A DNA stretch of 56,196 nucleotides from Anaerolineae bacterium (lineage in GTDB: Bacteria > Chloroflexota > Anaerolineae > JAKLPW01): assembly GCA_022013675.1 (NCBI GenBank), contig JAKLPW010000276.1:1-56196 (forward strand). Direction: 5' to 3'. Position numbers and translations under genes: made by a program. The stretch's first letter is position 1. Each line of letters opens with the position of its first letter. Positions 33,832-43,019 of the stretch are shown here, one piece after another. The notes under the pieces are model-generated. The model was not told the origin of the DNA. It was given only the letters and a program-made list of their open reading frames with translations, and made no database searches.

Positions 33832-34596
33832 ATGAATCTGGGTGGAAAGGCGGACGGAAAGCCGCTGAGGGTGTCGACAATCGCTATTGATGGGCCTGCT
33901 GCCTCCGGCAAGAGCACAGTAGGTGCTTGGTTGGCGAAATCGTTGGGATATCTGTACTTCGACACGGGAGTGATGTATCGCGCTATTACTTGGGCAGCGT
34001 TGAAACGCGGCATGCATATTGCGGATGAGGAGGCCGTTACCAGGTTGGCTGAGGAAGTGCGAATCGTTGTGTCTCGCCCTACTGAGGATGATGGACGTCA
34101 GTATACGGTACTGGCCGATGGTGAGGACATAACCTGGGATATACGCAAGGCGGAGGTCGACTGGGCGGTCTCACCTGTCTCTGCCTATCCCGGGGTGAGA
34201 AAGGCGTTGACAGCACAGCAGCGGCGCATAGGCCAGAAGGGTTGCGTGGTGATGGTCGGTCGAGACATCGGCACGGTCGTCATGCCCGAGGCGCATCTGA
34301 AGATATACCTTACTGCTTCTGCAGAGGAACGTGCGCGACGTCGCCATGTAGAACAGATTGCCCGAGGCCAAGAAAGTGATTATGACGAAGTGCTACGAGA
34401 TATGAAGCGCCGGGATCGGATCGACAGTAGACGAGAGACAGCCCCCTTGAGAGTGGCTGCGGACGCCATTGTGGTGGACAGCACGTCAATGAGCATTGAT
34501 AGTGTGCTGGCCCACATCAAGGGGCTGATACTCGATCGTTTCAAGATGCTAGCAGATGCAGGAGGCCCACTCGTTGAGTGCCAACAAGGTCTTTAG
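33832..34596 (+). CDS. cmk: Cytidylate kinase
   Basis: Phosphorylates CMP and dCMP. The 254-residue enzyme has P-loop AIDGPAASGKSTVGAWLAK, LGYLYFDTGVMYRAITWAALKRG, the CMP-binding insert with VSPVSAYPGVRKAL, and GRDIGTVVMPEAHLKIYLTASAEERARRR. It is about 25 residues longer than E. coli Cmk at the C-terminus (VECQQGL end). Its 3' end overlaps the likely plsC start by 23 bases. The rluB-cmk-plsC order is widespread in bacteria. Confidence 0.94.
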   Translation: MNLGGKADGKPLRVSTIAIDGPAASGKSTVGAWLAKSLGYLYFDTGVMYRAITWAALKRGMHIADEEAVTRLAEEVRIVVSRPTEDDGRQYTVLADGEDITWDIRKAEVDWAVSPVSAYPGVRKALTAQQRRIGQKGCVVMVGRDIGTVVMPEAHLKIYLTASAEERARRRHVEQIARGQESDYDEVLRDMKRRDRIDSRRETAPLRVAADAIVVDSTSMSIDSVLAHIKGLILDRFKMLADAGGPLVECQQGL

Positions 34597-35299
34597 CGAA
34601 GCTCGTATGTCCGTTAGGTTCCATCGTCTGCTGAACGGCGCGCTCAAGTTGCTCTTCTGGATTCTGCTGCGGTGCGAAGTACAGGGCTTGCAGAATGTAC
34701 CTCTGAGTGAGCCCATGTTGATCATCGTGAATCACATCAATTTTTTGGATGCTGTGGTCACGGCGGTGGTATTGCCCCGAGACATGTATCTGATGACCAA
34801 GATTGAGACCTTCAATGCCCCCGTTTTCAACTGGGTGATTTGGTGGTATGGAGTCTTCTCGGTGCGGAGGGGTGAGGTAGATAGGATGGCTCTACGGCAG
34901 GCCTTGAACATTCTCGAGGGAGGGGGTGTTCTTCTAGTTGCGCCAGAGGGGACTCGCAGTGGTGACGGCTTGATGCAGCAGGCCCGCAATGGTGTAGCCT
35001 ATTTGGCGACCAAGGCTGACGTTCCGATTTTGCCGGTGGCTGTGTGGGGGGTTGAGGAATTCTGGAAACGTTTTCCTCGTCTGAAAAGAACGAAAGTGAA
35101 CGTGCGAGTTGGAGTACCGTTCACTTTCCAAGCGAGTGAGTCGCGACTTCGCAGGAATGAACTGACTCAAATGACCGAGGAGGCGATGCTCCGATTGGCT
35201 GACTTGCTGCCGCCAGAATATCGGGGCTATTACAGCGAGGAGCTACCAACTAGCTGGGAGTACATTGAACCTTTCCATCTGGGGAGCGGAGGGGGGTAG
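34574..35299 (+). CDS. plsC: 1-acyl-sn-glycerol-3-phosphate acyltransferase
   Basis: Acylates lysophosphatidate to phosphatidate in phospholipid synthesis at the membrane. The 241-residue protein has a hydrophobic segment (about 12-28), acyltransferase motif I NHINFLD (HX4D), motif III-like APEGTRSGDG, and LPVAVWGVEEFW. I choose the TTG at 34574, which has GGAGG eight bases upstream inside cmk; ATGs at 34556 and 34607 have no SD. The next gene begins one base after its stop. Confidence 0.88.
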   Translation: MSANKVFSEARMSVRFHRLLNGALKLLFWILLRCEVQGLQNVPLSEPMLIIVNHINFLDAVVTAVVLPRDMYLMTKIETFNAPVFNWVIWWYGVFSVRRGEVDRMALRQALNILEGGGVLLVAPEGTRSGDGLMQQARNGVAYLATKADVPILPVAVWGVEEFWKRFPRLKRTKVNVRVGVPFTFQASESRLRRNELTQMTEEAMLRLADLLPPEYRGYYSEELPTSWEYIEPFHLGSGGG

Positions 35300-35300
35300 G

Positions 35301-36620
35301 ATGGTGGAAGGGGGGCTTGTCGCGGCTGTCTCAGAAGGAAGCCTTTCCGAAGAGATGGGTATACGCTCTGGAGATGAAGTCCTTTCCATTGATGGTCACG
35401 TGCTCCGCGATGTAATTGACTATCAGTACTATGCTGCGGAGGAAGACCTGGAAATGGTTGTTCGCCGAAAGGGGGTTACTCGCCACTTCTCTTTGCGAAG
35501 GAAGTATGGGGAGGACCTGGGAATCGAGTTCACCTCGCCGGTGTTCAATGGCATGCGACATTGCTCAAATCAGTGTGAGTTTTGCTTTGTTAATCAAATG
35601 CCCCCTGGCCTCCGACGAAGCCTGTATGTGAAGGATGATGATTATCGCTATTCGTTCCTCTATGGCAACTTCATTACTCTCAGCAATCTAACTGACAACG
35701 ACTGGGTGCGCCTGGCGCAGCAACGATTGAGCCCTCTGTACGTCTCTGTCCATGCCACGGACGCTGCCATACGGCGCAGGCTGTTACGCAATCCCACAAC
35801 TCCTGACATCGTGCCGCAGTTGATTCGCCTTGGCAATCTTGGAATCAAGGTACATGCGCAGATCGTTGTCTGTCCTGGAGTGAATGATGGGGATGTGTTG
35901 GAACAGACAATAACTGACCTGGTGGGACTTTGGCCGGTGGTTGTCTCGATTGCCATAGTCCCTGTTGGCCTGACCCGATTTTGCAAGGGGAAGATACGTA
36001 CCCTTGCCAGGGAGGACGCCTACAGGCTGATTGAGCGCTATGGTGCCGACCAGTCAGCCCGGTATCGATGTTTGTATGGGGTTGGCTTGGTTTACCTCGC
36101 CGACGAAGTGTATTTCCTGGCAGGCGAGCCTATGCCGGCGGCACACGAATACGATGACTATCCACAGTTGGAGAATGGGGTAGGGCTGACTCGGCTTTTC
36201 TTGGATGAGTGGGACGAGTTGAGAGCAGAGGTTACTGGTGGTAGCGCGACCTATGCGAATGTCGCGATTGCCACTGGGACTCTGTTTGCGCCGCTTATGG
36301 ATCAGATTGCTGGGGAGATGGAGCGGGTATTAGGTGTTGGTATCTCAGTTCACCCTGTTGTGAACCGTTTCTTCGGTTCGATGGTGACTGTAGCCGGCTT
36401 GCTTACGGGGCAGGACGTGGTGCATGCATTCCGTGGAAAGTCGAGGCCGGATTTGCTTCTGTTGCCCGGTGCCATGTTCGATAATGCGGGCCGCCGCCGT
36501 ACAATCGATGATTGGGATCAAGATCGAATAGCCGAGGAAGTGGGAACAACTATTATGGTTGCGGGGACGGTCCGCGAGATGCAAGTGGCTGTGGTGAGCA
36601 TTCAGCAGGACAGAGCGTAG
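35301..36620 (+). CDS. DUF512 radical-SAM-like Fe-S protein with N-terminal PDZ-like domain
   Basis: A 439-residue protein of the DUF512 family. The N-terminus is a PDZ-like domain (GLVAAVSEGSLSEEMGIRSGDEVLSIDGH), followed by a radical-SAM-type region with HCSNQCEFCFVNQMP (CxxxCxxC) and YVSVHATDAAIRRRLLRNP. The C-terminal DUF512 domain includes IATGTLFAP and LLPGAMFDNAGRRTIDD-type strands. The family is widespread in anaerobes and often sits next to EngA/Der; its biochemical role is unknown. The ATG at 35301 follows a GGGGGT tract; the ORF start at 35265 overlaps plsC. Confidence 0.88.
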   Translation: MVEGGLVAAVSEGSLSEEMGIRSGDEVLSIDGHVLRDVIDYQYYAAEEDLEMVVRRKGVTRHFSLRRKYGEDLGIEFTSPVFNGMRHCSNQCEFCFVNQMPPGLRRSLYVKDDDYRYSFLYGNFITLSNLTDNDWVRLAQQRLSPLYVSVHATDAAIRRRLLRNPTTPDIVPQLIRLGNLGIKVHAQIVVCPGVNDGDVLEQTITDLVGLWPVVVSIAIVPVGLTRFCKGKIRTLAREDAYRLIERYGADQSARYRCLYGVGLVYLADEVYFLAGEPMPAAHEYDDYPQLENGVGLTRLFLDEWDELRAEVTGGSATYANVAIATGTLFAPLMDQIAGEMERVLGVGISVHPVVNRFFGSMVTVAGLLTGQDVVHAFRGKSRPDLLLLPGAMFDNAGRRRTIDDWDQDRIAEEVGTTIMVAGTVREMQVAVVSIQQDRA

Positions 36621-36630
36621 GAGGAGTAAA

Positions 36631-38469
36631 ATGTGCGGGATTGTTGGCTATGTGGGACACAGAGATGCATCTTTGGTGGTATTGCAGGGGCTGAAGCGTC
36701 TGGAGTACCGAGGATACGATTCCGCTGGGATGGCTACGATACAGAGCGGTTGTATCGAAGTCCGCCGGAGCGTAGGGAAGCTGGCGGCGCTGGAGGTGGT
36801 CCTGAAATCGAAACCGATGCGGGGCAATGTTGGTATCGGGCACACACGCTGGGCGACGCACGGTGGTGTAACGGAGGAAAACGCTCATCCTCATATGGAT
36901 TGCCGGGGCGAGATAGTGGTAATTCACAACGGGATCGTGGAGAATTACCTGGAGATCAAGTCAACGCTTTTAGAGCGGGGACATGTCTTCCGTTCGCAGA
37001 CTGATACTGAGGTTATTGCTCATTTAATCGAGGAGTATCAGTTAGATGGGGCGGATCCAGTTACCGCAGCACGCCGCGCGATCTCTGACTTGCAAGGGGC
37101 CAACGCGGTAGTCATTCTAGATTCCAGGAGTCCCCAGGCAATAATAGTCGCCAGGGTGGGAAATGCCGGAGGTGTAGTCATTGGCATAGGTGAGAAAGAG
37201 ATGTTTATCGCCTCGGATATGCCAGCCATTCTGAGCTACACTCAGCAGTTGGTATTCCTTGAGGATCAGGAATTAGCGATTGTGGAAGCGGACGGTGCCC
37301 AATACATGGACCTGGACGGTCGGCCAATTCGCAAGGAGGTCAACACGGCACTCTGGGATCCCGTCGCAGCAGAGAAGGGTGGTTATCGGCACTTCATGCT
37401 GAAGGAGATCCACGAGCAGGCTCGTTCAGTGACCGACACAATTCGGGGACGTATAGATTTCGATGCAGGGAGAGTGAACCTGGATATCGGATTCACGAAA
37501 GAAGAGATTCTGTCCCTGGACAGGATTCACTCTGTGGCTTGTGGGACCGCATACTACGCGGCATTGGTGGGCAAGTTCATGATCGAGAAGCTAGCCCGTG
37601 TTCCCGTTGAGGTGGACTACGGTTCAGAGTTTCGCTACAGGGAGCCCCTCCTAGGTGCAAACAGTCTCTTGCTTGCTGTCACGCAGTCTGGGGAAACGGT
37701 GGATACACTGGCCGCCATGGAGGAAGCACGCCGTAGGGGGCTACTATCCATTGCGGTGGTGAACGTGGTTGGCAGCCAGGCCAGTCGATTGGCCGATGCC
37801 GTAATCCATCTCAACGCAGGGCCCGAGATTGGTGTGGCCTCCACCAAGGCATTTACTTCCCAGCTAGTAGCACAGTTCCTGCTGGCTCTATACCTTGCGC
37901 AGGAGAGAAAGACAATTGATGAAGCGGAGATTAGGAAGCATTTACAGCATCTGGCTGAGTTGCCAAACCTGGTGGGAAAGGTCTTGACTGATGGCGAGCA
38001 GTATCAGACATTGGCCCAGAAGTACTTCAGACGCCAGGATTTCCTCTACTTAGGGCGGGGCATTAATTATCCTATTGCTCTGGAAGGCGCTTTGAAACTA
38101 AAGGAAATCTCTTACATACATGCTGAAGGGTACCCCGCAGGTGAGATGAAGCATGGTCCCATTGCCCTGATTGATGAGAACATGCCTGTGGTGGCGCTCG
38201 TGGCTCGGGATGTGGTGCGCAGCAAGATGTTGAGCAATATAGAGCAGGTCAAAGCCCGGGGTGGAATAGTCATAGCCGTAGCCAGTGAGGGCGACAATGA
38301 AGTAGCTAGCAAGGCAGATCACATGATAACTGTGCCGATAACGTCGCCGTTGCTGACGCCGGTGCTGATGGTCTTGCCGCTGCAACTCTTGGCCTATCAC
38401 ATCGGTGTCCGACGCGGATGCGATGTAGACCAACCGAGGAACCTTGCTAAATCGGTGACAGTGGAGTAA
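36631..38469 (+). CDS. glmS: Glutamine-fructose-6-phosphate aminotransferase (isomerizing)
   Basis: Makes glucosamine-6-phosphate, the entry to UDP-GlcNAc. The 612-residue enzyme starts MCGIVGYVG, with the N-terminal nucleophile Cys2 of the class II glutaminase domain (HTRWATHGGVTEENAHPH, NGIVENY). Two SIS domains follow (about 285-430 and 455-600), with CGTAYYAALV, VTQSGETVDTLAAM, GVASTKAFTSQLVAQ, and the C-terminal DQPRNLAKSVTVE that forms the ammonia channel lid. GGAGG lies six bases before the ATG. The 10-base gap to the upstream gene leaves no room for a glmS ribozyme. Confidence 0.96.
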   Translation: MCGIVGYVGHRDASLVVLQGLKRLEYRGYDSAGMATIQSGCIEVRRSVGKLAALEVVLKSKPMRGNVGIGHTRWATHGGVTEENAHPHMDCRGEIVVIHNGIVENYLEIKSTLLERGHVFRSQTDTEVIAHLIEEYQLDGADPVTAARRAISDLQGANAVVILDSRSPQAIIVARVGNAGGVVIGIGEKEMFIASDMPAILSYTQQLVFLEDQELAIVEADGAQYMDLDGRPIRKEVNTALWDPVAAEKGGYRHFMLKEIHEQARSVTDTIRGRIDFDAGRVNLDIGFTKEEILSLDRIHSVACGTAYYAALVGKFMIEKLARVPVEVDYGSEFRYREPLLGANSLLLAVTQSGETVDTLAAMEEARRRGLLSIAVVNVVGSQASRLADAVIHLNAGPEIGVASTKAFTSQLVAQFLLALYLAQERKTIDEAEIRKHLQHLAELPNLVGKVLTDGEQYQTLAQKYFRRQDFLYLGRGINYPIALEGALKLKEISYIHAEGYPAGEMKHGPIALIDENMPVVALVARDVVRSKMLSNIEQVKARGGIVIAVASEGDNEVASKADHMITVPITSPLLTPVLMVLPLQLLAYHIGVRRGCDVDQPRNLAKSVTVE

Positions 38470-38477
38470 AGTGTGGC

Positions 38478-39659
38478 ATGCGAATCGTGATGGTAGGTCC
38501 CTTCGGGTTGCGTCCAAAGGGAACTATGAACGTGCGGGCATTGCCTTTGGCCAAGGCTTTAGCTGCGCGAGGCCATAAAATCGACATAATACTTCCCTCG
38601 TGGCACTTGCCCGAGGACTCAGGGAAATCCTGGGAGGAGGAGGGGGTGGGCATACGGAACGTACCGCTCCCTCCTAGGTTGCCGGGTGTGTGGCATCTGT
38701 GGGTGGCTGGGCGTATGTTGCGCCAAGTGCTGGCTTTGAACCCTGACGTCGTACATTGCTTCAAACCTAAGGCCTACTCTGGCATAGTGGCGCTGAACCT
38801 TTGGGGCCTCCAGCGCCTGGGTGTTTTTACGGGCCGGATTGTGGTGGATAGCGATGACTGGGAAGGGAAGGGGGGGTGGAACGAGATTGAGGGATATAGT
38901 GCATTCCAGCGGATTGTCTTCGCCTGGCAGGAAAGATGGGGTCTGATTCACGCCAACGCCATTACCGTTGCGAGCCGCGCACTTGAGACGCTGACGTGGG
39001 GGTTGGGTGTTTCGCCTTCCGCAGTACATTATCTGCCTAACGGGAGCGCTTCTGGTAAGCTGGAAGAAGGTGATGGAGGCTGGGTAAGAGACAAGTATGG
39101 TCTCGAGGGCCGCCCTGTGATTCTGCTCTATACTCGTTTCTTTGAATTCAGCATCGAGAGGCTCATCGAGATCATGCGTCGTGTCGTGACTCAAGTACCC
39201 ACAGTGCGGTTGCTGGTTGTTGGGCGAGGGCTGTTCGGCGAAGAAGAGCGCTTCCTGGATTTGGCTCGTGCTGCTCATATTGGTAGTGCCGTGATCTATG
39301 CGGGCTGGGTTGAGCACAAAGACCTAGCTGACTACTTTGCTGCTTCGGATGTTGCCATCTATCCGTATGATGACACGCTAATCAACAGGACTAAATGCTC
39401 TGTGAAGCTGATCGAGTTGCTTGCGGCGGGCTTGCCCGTTGTCGCTGATCGTGTGGGGCAGAACAGAGAGTACATAAAAGATGGGGTTTCAGGCATACTC
39501 GTTGAGAACAGGATGGACACTTACGCGGATGCGGTGGTCAGGCTTCTGAGTGATGCTGAATTGCGGAGTAGGCTTGGGGTTGCTGCGCAAAAGAGCGTTT
39601 GGAGTGATTATAACTGGGGCAGACTTGCTGCTGTGGCAGAGAGGGCTTACGGAGAATGA
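38478..39659 (+). CDS. GT4 family glycosyltransferase
   Basis: A 393-residue GT-B glycosyltransferase. The N-terminal nucleotide-free Rossmann half starts RIVMVGPFGLRPKGTMNVRALPLAKALAARGH; the C-terminal half has LLVVGRGLFGEEE, VIYAGWVEHKDLADYFAASDVAIYPYDD and the glycosyltransferase signature KLIELLAAGLPVVADRVGQNREYI. Donor and acceptor cannot be told from sequence. Its stop overlaps the vanZ-like start by four bases (ATGA), and it follows glmS by 8, so it probably belongs to the same transcript and to envelope glycan synthesis. Confidence 0.88.
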   Translation: MRIVMVGPFGLRPKGTMNVRALPLAKALAARGHKIDIILPSWHLPEDSGKSWEEEGVGIRNVPLPPRLPGVWHLWVAGRMLRQVLALNPDVVHCFKPKAYSGIVALNLWGLQRLGVFTGRIVVDSDDWEGKGGWNEIEGYSAFQRIVFAWQERWGLIHANAITVASRALETLTWGLGVSPSAVHYLPNGSASGKLEEGDGGWVRDKYGLEGRPVILLYTRFFEFSIERLIEIMRRVVTQVPTVRLLVVGRGLFGEEERFLDLARAAHIGSAVIYAGWVEHKDLADYFAASDVAIYPYDDTLINRTKCSVKLIELLAAGLPVVADRVGQNREYIKDGVSGILVENRMDTYADAVVRLLSDAELRSRLGVAAQKSVWSDYNWGRLAAVAERAYGE

Positions 39660-40150
39660 TGGGTATCTCAGATAAACGGCTCTGGGTTAGCAGAATTGCA
39701 GGTCGATTCATTCACTACTGGCTGCCGGTGATCGCGTGGATGGCGTTGATCTTCATAGTGTCCGATCAGCCTCAGTTGCCTCACTATCCTACTGGCATGA
39801 TTGATCTACTGCTGAAGAAGTTGGGGCACCTGACCGAATATGCAGTGCTGGCAGTTCTTGTTCAACGAGCGTTGGCTCAGGGAGGGGCCTGCTCCACCGT
39901 TCCTGTATTGCCGTGTCTGTTGTCTATCGTCTATGCTCTGTCAGATGAATACCATCAGCTTTTCGTGCCAGGCCGCAACGGGAATCTGTGGGACGTTGGA
40001 GTGGATACTCTTGGAGCAGTGACCGGACTAGCTCTCTACGCTCGGTGTAGACTGTGGCGACCAGGCCGAAATCAGGATCTCCCCGAAAAGCTGGTCCTGA
40101 TGCACGTGAATCTGACGGCGCTTGATGAGCTCGAGGATAGCCAGGAATGA
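39656..40150 (+). CDS. VanZ-like membrane protein
   Basis: A 164-residue protein with the VanZ/phosphotransbutyrylase-like fold: about four helices (22-38, 60-80, 85-100, 120-135), with the conserved HLTEYAVLAVL and DEYHQLFVPGRNGNLWDVGVDTLGAVTG. VanZ gives low teicoplanin resistance in enterococci, but most homologues have unknown roles. Its last 123 bases overlap the 3' end of the convergent scpA gene. The overlapped part encodes only a hydrophilic tail (about residues 125-164). Confidence 0.85.
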   Translation: MMGISDKRLWVSRIAGRFIHYWLPVIAWMALIFIVSDQPQLPHYPTGMIDLLLKKLGHLTEYAVLAVLVQRALAQGGACSTVPVLPCLLSIVYALSDEYHQLFVPGRNGNLWDVGVDTLGAVTGLALYARCRLWRPGRNQDLPEKLVLMHVNLTALDELEDSQE

Positions 40151-40801
40151 CACAATGATCTCCATCCTGGATGACGAGGATCCGAGGAAATGCTGGAAGC
40201 TGAAGCGTCGCCGTTGTCGAGTGAGATGCATGATGTATTCGATCTTGTCTTCCACTCGGATAGTGAGGGGGGCAACCACGTGGTTCACAGCGATGGCAGG
40301 AGGGTGAGCTTCGAGGGCCTGTTTCATGCCCTCAAGAAGGTCCGCAAGGGATAGCCCCTCTAGGCAAATGCGGTGCTGCATTTTGGGAGGTGGTGCCAAT
40401 CGGGGATACGCCCGCAACCCGGATTCTCGTTTCTGGCGAAGAAGCCCAGCGATTTCCTTGAACCTTTTGTACATTCTGAGCTGGCGTGCCAGTTGCTCGC
40501 CCGGATCTTCCTCCTCCTCTCCTTCCAGGGTAGGAGGCCTGGGCAGCAACATGCGCGATTTGATCAGCAAGAGACGCGCAGCCACGACTAGAAAGTCGAC
40601 GATAGCCTCAGGTCGAACCTCTTCTATCAGTCGCAGGTGAATCAGGTATTGGTCTGTAATGGCTGCCAGGGAAACCCGTGTGATGTCAAGCTCCTGCTTC
40701 TCAATGAGCTTGAGAAGCAGGTCCATGGGTCCTTCATAGAGCTCGATCTTGACCACATATCCCGACGTAGTATCCCCTGTGAGACCGCTTGGATTGCTCA
40801 T
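40028..40801 (-). CDS. scpA: Segregation and condensation protein A
   Basis: ScpA is the kleisin that bridges the SMC heads in chromosome condensation, working with ScpB. The 257-residue protein has the N-terminal kleisin helix block YVVKIELYEGPMDLLLKLIEKQELDI, the conserved FLVVAARLLLIKSRMLLP, an acidic linker EGEEEEDPGEQLARQLRMYKRFKEIAG, and the C-terminal winged helix (about 180-245). scpB, normally adjacent, is absent here. The -10 box sits only 7 bases before the ATG, so the mRNA may be leaderless; a GTG at about 40756 is an alternative start. Confidence 0.93.
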   Translation of the reverse strand: MSNPSGLTGDTTSGYVVKIELYEGPMDLLLKLIEKQELDITRVSLAAITDQYLIHLRLIEEVRPEAIVDFLVVAARLLLIKSRMLLPRPPTLEGEEEEDPGEQLARQLRMYKRFKEIAGLLRQKRESGLRAYPRLAPPPKMQHRICLEGLSLADLLEGMKQALEAHPPAIAVNHVVAPLTIRVEDKIEYIMHLTRQRRRFSFQHFLGSSSSRMEIIVSFLAILELIKRRQIHVHQDQLFGEILISAWSPQSTPSVES

Positions 40802-40808
40802 CCGTGAG

Positions 40809-40837
40809 ATTATACTCTAGCAAGGCTGGTTTGTCTA
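40809..40837 (-). promoter_or_regulatory. scpA promoter implying a leaderless mRNA
   Basis: On the minus strand TAGACA (40832-40837), 17 bases, TATAAT (40809-40814). The predicted start is at about 40802, at or one base before the scpA ATG (40801). Confidence 0.62.
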
Positions 40838-40890
40838 TTTTGCACTGAAGCTCATTCCGTACTGCTACAATTTCCCCTTTTTAATCGGAA

Positions 40891-40919
40891 TTGTGTTTCC
40901 GAGCATGGAGTGGTATAAT
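40891..40919 (+). promoter_or_regulatory. Sigma-A promoter of aspS
   Basis: TTGTGT (40891-40896), 17 bases, TATAAT (40914-40919), also extended by TGG. Predicted start near 40926, giving a leader of about 21 nt with AGGAGA; too short for a T-box. Confidence 0.72.
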
Positions 40920-40946
40920 GGTCGCTAAACCTCTAGGAGATAGGCA

Positions 40947-42713
40947 ATGCTCAAGACACACAAATGCGGAGAACTTCGAGAGCAGCACGTGGGCACACGC
41001 GTGACGTTGGCTGGATGGGTGCATCGACGACGTGATCATGGAGGCCTAACCTTCGTTGACTTGAGAGACCGATGGGGCGTCGTTCAGGTGGTTTTTAATC
41101 CAGACGGTAGTCCCGAGGCTCACCAGGTCGCTGCTGATCTGCGCCCTGAATATGTCATGCAGATTACGGGAACAGTACGCCTTCGCCCTGACACCATGAT
41201 CAATCCCAGCCTATCCACGGGGGAGATTGAAGTATTGGCTGAGGATGCGCGAATACTCAATGCTTCCAGGACGCCTGTTTTCTATATCAACAAAGACGAG
41301 AATGTGGATGAATCGTTGCGTCTGCGCTATCGCTATCTCGACCTGAGAAGGGAGCGTATGCAGCGTAATATCATCTTTCGCCATCGGGTTGTGAAGTTCA
41401 TTCGGGACTTTTTGTCAGAGAGGGAATTCGTGGAGATCGAGACGCCTATTCTGATCAAGAGCACCCCGGAAGGGGCAAGGGACTACATTGTGCCGAGCCG
41501 ATTGCATCCTGGGGAGTTCTATGCTCTCCCTCAATCACCTCAGCAACTTAAGCAATTGCTCATGGTAGCTGGCTTTGAGAAATACTTTCAGATCGCACGC
41601 TGTTTCCGGGATGAGGACCAGCGCGCTGATCGACAACCGGAGTTCACGCAATTGGACCTCGAGATGTCTTTCGCCGATCAGGAGGATGTCATCAGGTTGG
41701 CGGAAGAGATGTTCATTGCCCTGGTGGGCGATGTCTGTGACAAGCGAATAATGCAGATTCCTTTTCCCAGGCTCACCCACGCGGAGGCTCTGCAGAGATA
41801 TGGAAGCGACAAGCCCGATCTGCGCTTTGGGCTGCCTCTAGTTGATCTGTCCAGTCTGGTCGCACAGAGTGAGTTTCGTGTTTTTCAGCAAGTGCTGGAG
41901 CAAGGGGGACAAGTCAAGGGACTGCGAGCGCCCGGATGTGCGGGGTATTCGCGCCGCCAGTTAGACGATCTGGCCGACGTGGCACGCCGCCATGGTGCGC
42001 AGGGGGTGATTCATCTCGCATTGACACCAGAGGGAGTGAAATCGCCCGTGGCCAGATTTCTATCCCCTAGGGAGATTGAGGGAATCGTGGCAGGCACCGG
42101 AGCCCAGAGCGGGGACCTGGTGATCATTGTGGCAGACCAACCAGCTACGGCCGCGACTGCCCTGGGACAGCTACGTCTGGAATTTGGGCGACGTTTGGAG
42201 CTTGTGGATGACGATGTGCTAGCCTTTGCGTGGATTGTTGAGTTCCCTCTGTTGGAGTGGAGTGAGGAAGAGGAACGTTACACCGCAGTACATCACCCAT
42301 TCACTGCTGCGCTAGATGAGGATTTGCCACTTCTGGAGACAGAGCCACATCGTGTGCGTGCGAAGGCGTATGACATTGTGGCAAATGGCTGGGAGATTGG
42401 TGGCGGCAGCATACGAATACATCAGCGAGAGATCCAGGAACGGATGTTCCGCGCCATTGGGTTTACAGAGGAGGAGGCCCGTAGCCAGTTTGGGCATCTC
42501 CTGGAGGCATTTGAGTATGGCGCTCCACCTCACGGTGGTATAGCTCCGGGGATAGATCGCCTGGTAATGCTTTTGGCTGGAGAGCCAAATATCAGAGAAG
42601 TCATTGCTTTTCCGAAGTCTCAAAGCGCAGCCGATCTGATGATGGGAGCCCCATCACCAGTTTCGGAGGCGCAACTGCGGGATCTCCATTTGCGCTTGGA
42701 CTTGGAAGAGTGA
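40947..42713 (+). CDS. aspS: Aspartyl-tRNA synthetase
   Basis: A class II aminoacyl-tRNA synthetase of 588 residues. The N-terminal OB-fold anticodon domain is [30 protein letters not shown]. Motif 2 is [25 protein letters not shown] and motif 3 [28 protein letters not shown]. The ~120-residue GAD insertion domain (about 290-410) shows it is the bacterial type. Whether it is discriminating or also charges tRNA-Asn is not decidable here. It is monocistronic, between its promoter and that of the 6S-like RNA. Confidence 0.95.
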   Translation: MLKTHKCGELREQHVGTRVTLAGWVHRRRDHGGLTFVDLRDRWGVVQVVFNPDGSPEAHQVAADLRPEYVMQITGTVRLRPDTMINPSLSTGEIEVLAEDARILNASRTPVFYINKDENVDESLRLRYRYLDLRRERMQRNIIFRHRVVKFIRDFLSEREFVEIETPILIKSTPEGARDYIVPSRLHPGEFYALPQSPQQLKQLLMVAGFEKYFQIARCFRDEDQRADRQPEFTQLDLEMSFADQEDVIRLAEEMFIALVGDVCDKRIMQIPFPRLTHAEALQRYGSDKPDLRFGLPLVDLSSLVAQSEFRVFQQVLEQGGQVKGLRAPGCAGYSRRQLDDLADVARRHGAQGVIHLALTPEGVKSPVARFLSPREIEGIVAGTGAQSGDLVIIVADQPATAATALGQLRLEFGRRLELVDDDVLAFAWIVEFPLLEWSEEEERYTAVHHPFTAALDEDLPLLETEPHRVRAKAYDIVANGWEIGGGSIRIHQREIQERMFRAIGFTEEEARSQFGHLLEAFEYGAPPHGGIAPGIDRLVMLLAGEPNIREVIAFPKSQSAADLMMGAPSPVSEAQLRDLHLRLDLEE

Positions 42714-42744
42714 GGAGGAACGCGGGAAGGTGATTGGGATTGAT

Positions 42745-42773
42745 TTGCCCGCATCCTGATTTTGTGCTACAAT
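42745..42773 (+). promoter_or_regulatory. Sigma-A promoter of the 6S-like RNA
   Basis: TTGCCC (42745-42750), 17 bases, TACAAT (42768-42773). The predicted start, near 42780, falls exactly at the first base of the long closing stem of the RNA. Confidence 0.7.
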
Positions 42774-42779
42774 GTGATT

Positions 42780-42960
42780 GCGTTGCCCTGCGGTGCGCGT
42801 GATTGTCCATATCAGTTTTGAGCCAACACAGGTTTTGCGGGAGTCTGTCTCAGAAGGGGCGTCGTAATCTCTGCGGAGAGAAGACATAACCGACGGCAGA
42901 CACCCATATCTGCGAAAGCAGGTTCAAAACACATGGCACACGACACTGCGGGGAACGCGC
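42780..42960 (+). ncRNA. ssrS: 6S-like regulatory RNA candidate
   Basis: A gene-free stretch of about 180 nt with its own promoter folds into a rod. The closing stem pairs 42780-42795 with 42944-42958 (GCGTT, one bulged G, CCCTGCGGTG; 15 bp with two G-U pairs). Next is an internal bubble (42796-42814 opposite 42931-42943), then a 10-bp stem (GTTTTGAGCC 42815-42824 with GGTTCAAAAC 42921-42930), then a branched terminal part with a TCTCT/AGAGA hairpin. Length, closing stem, central bubble and terminal stem fit 6S RNA, which mimics an open promoter and binds RNA polymerase. I recognise the shape, not a specific sequence match. Confidence 0.55.
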
Positions 42961-42980
42961 TTTTAGTGTGGCAGTGCGGA

Positions 42981-43019
42981 CGAGGGGAGCAATTCGAGAG
43001 AAGAGCTCTCCTCGTTTTT
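42981..43019 (+). terminator. Rho-independent terminator of the 6S-like RNA
   Basis: CGAGGGGAGC (42981-42990) pairs with GCTCTCCTCG (43005-43014), 10 bp with one G-U, followed by TTTTT (43015-43019). No coding region lies between it and the promoter at 42745, supporting a free-standing RNA gene. Confidence 0.85.

Noticed and set aside
36621-36630. glmS ribozyme upstream of glmS
   Set aside because: Only ten bases separate the genes; there is no room for the roughly 150-nt ribozyme.
40920-40946. T-box leader in front of aspS
   Set aside because: The predicted leader is about 21 nt, far too short.
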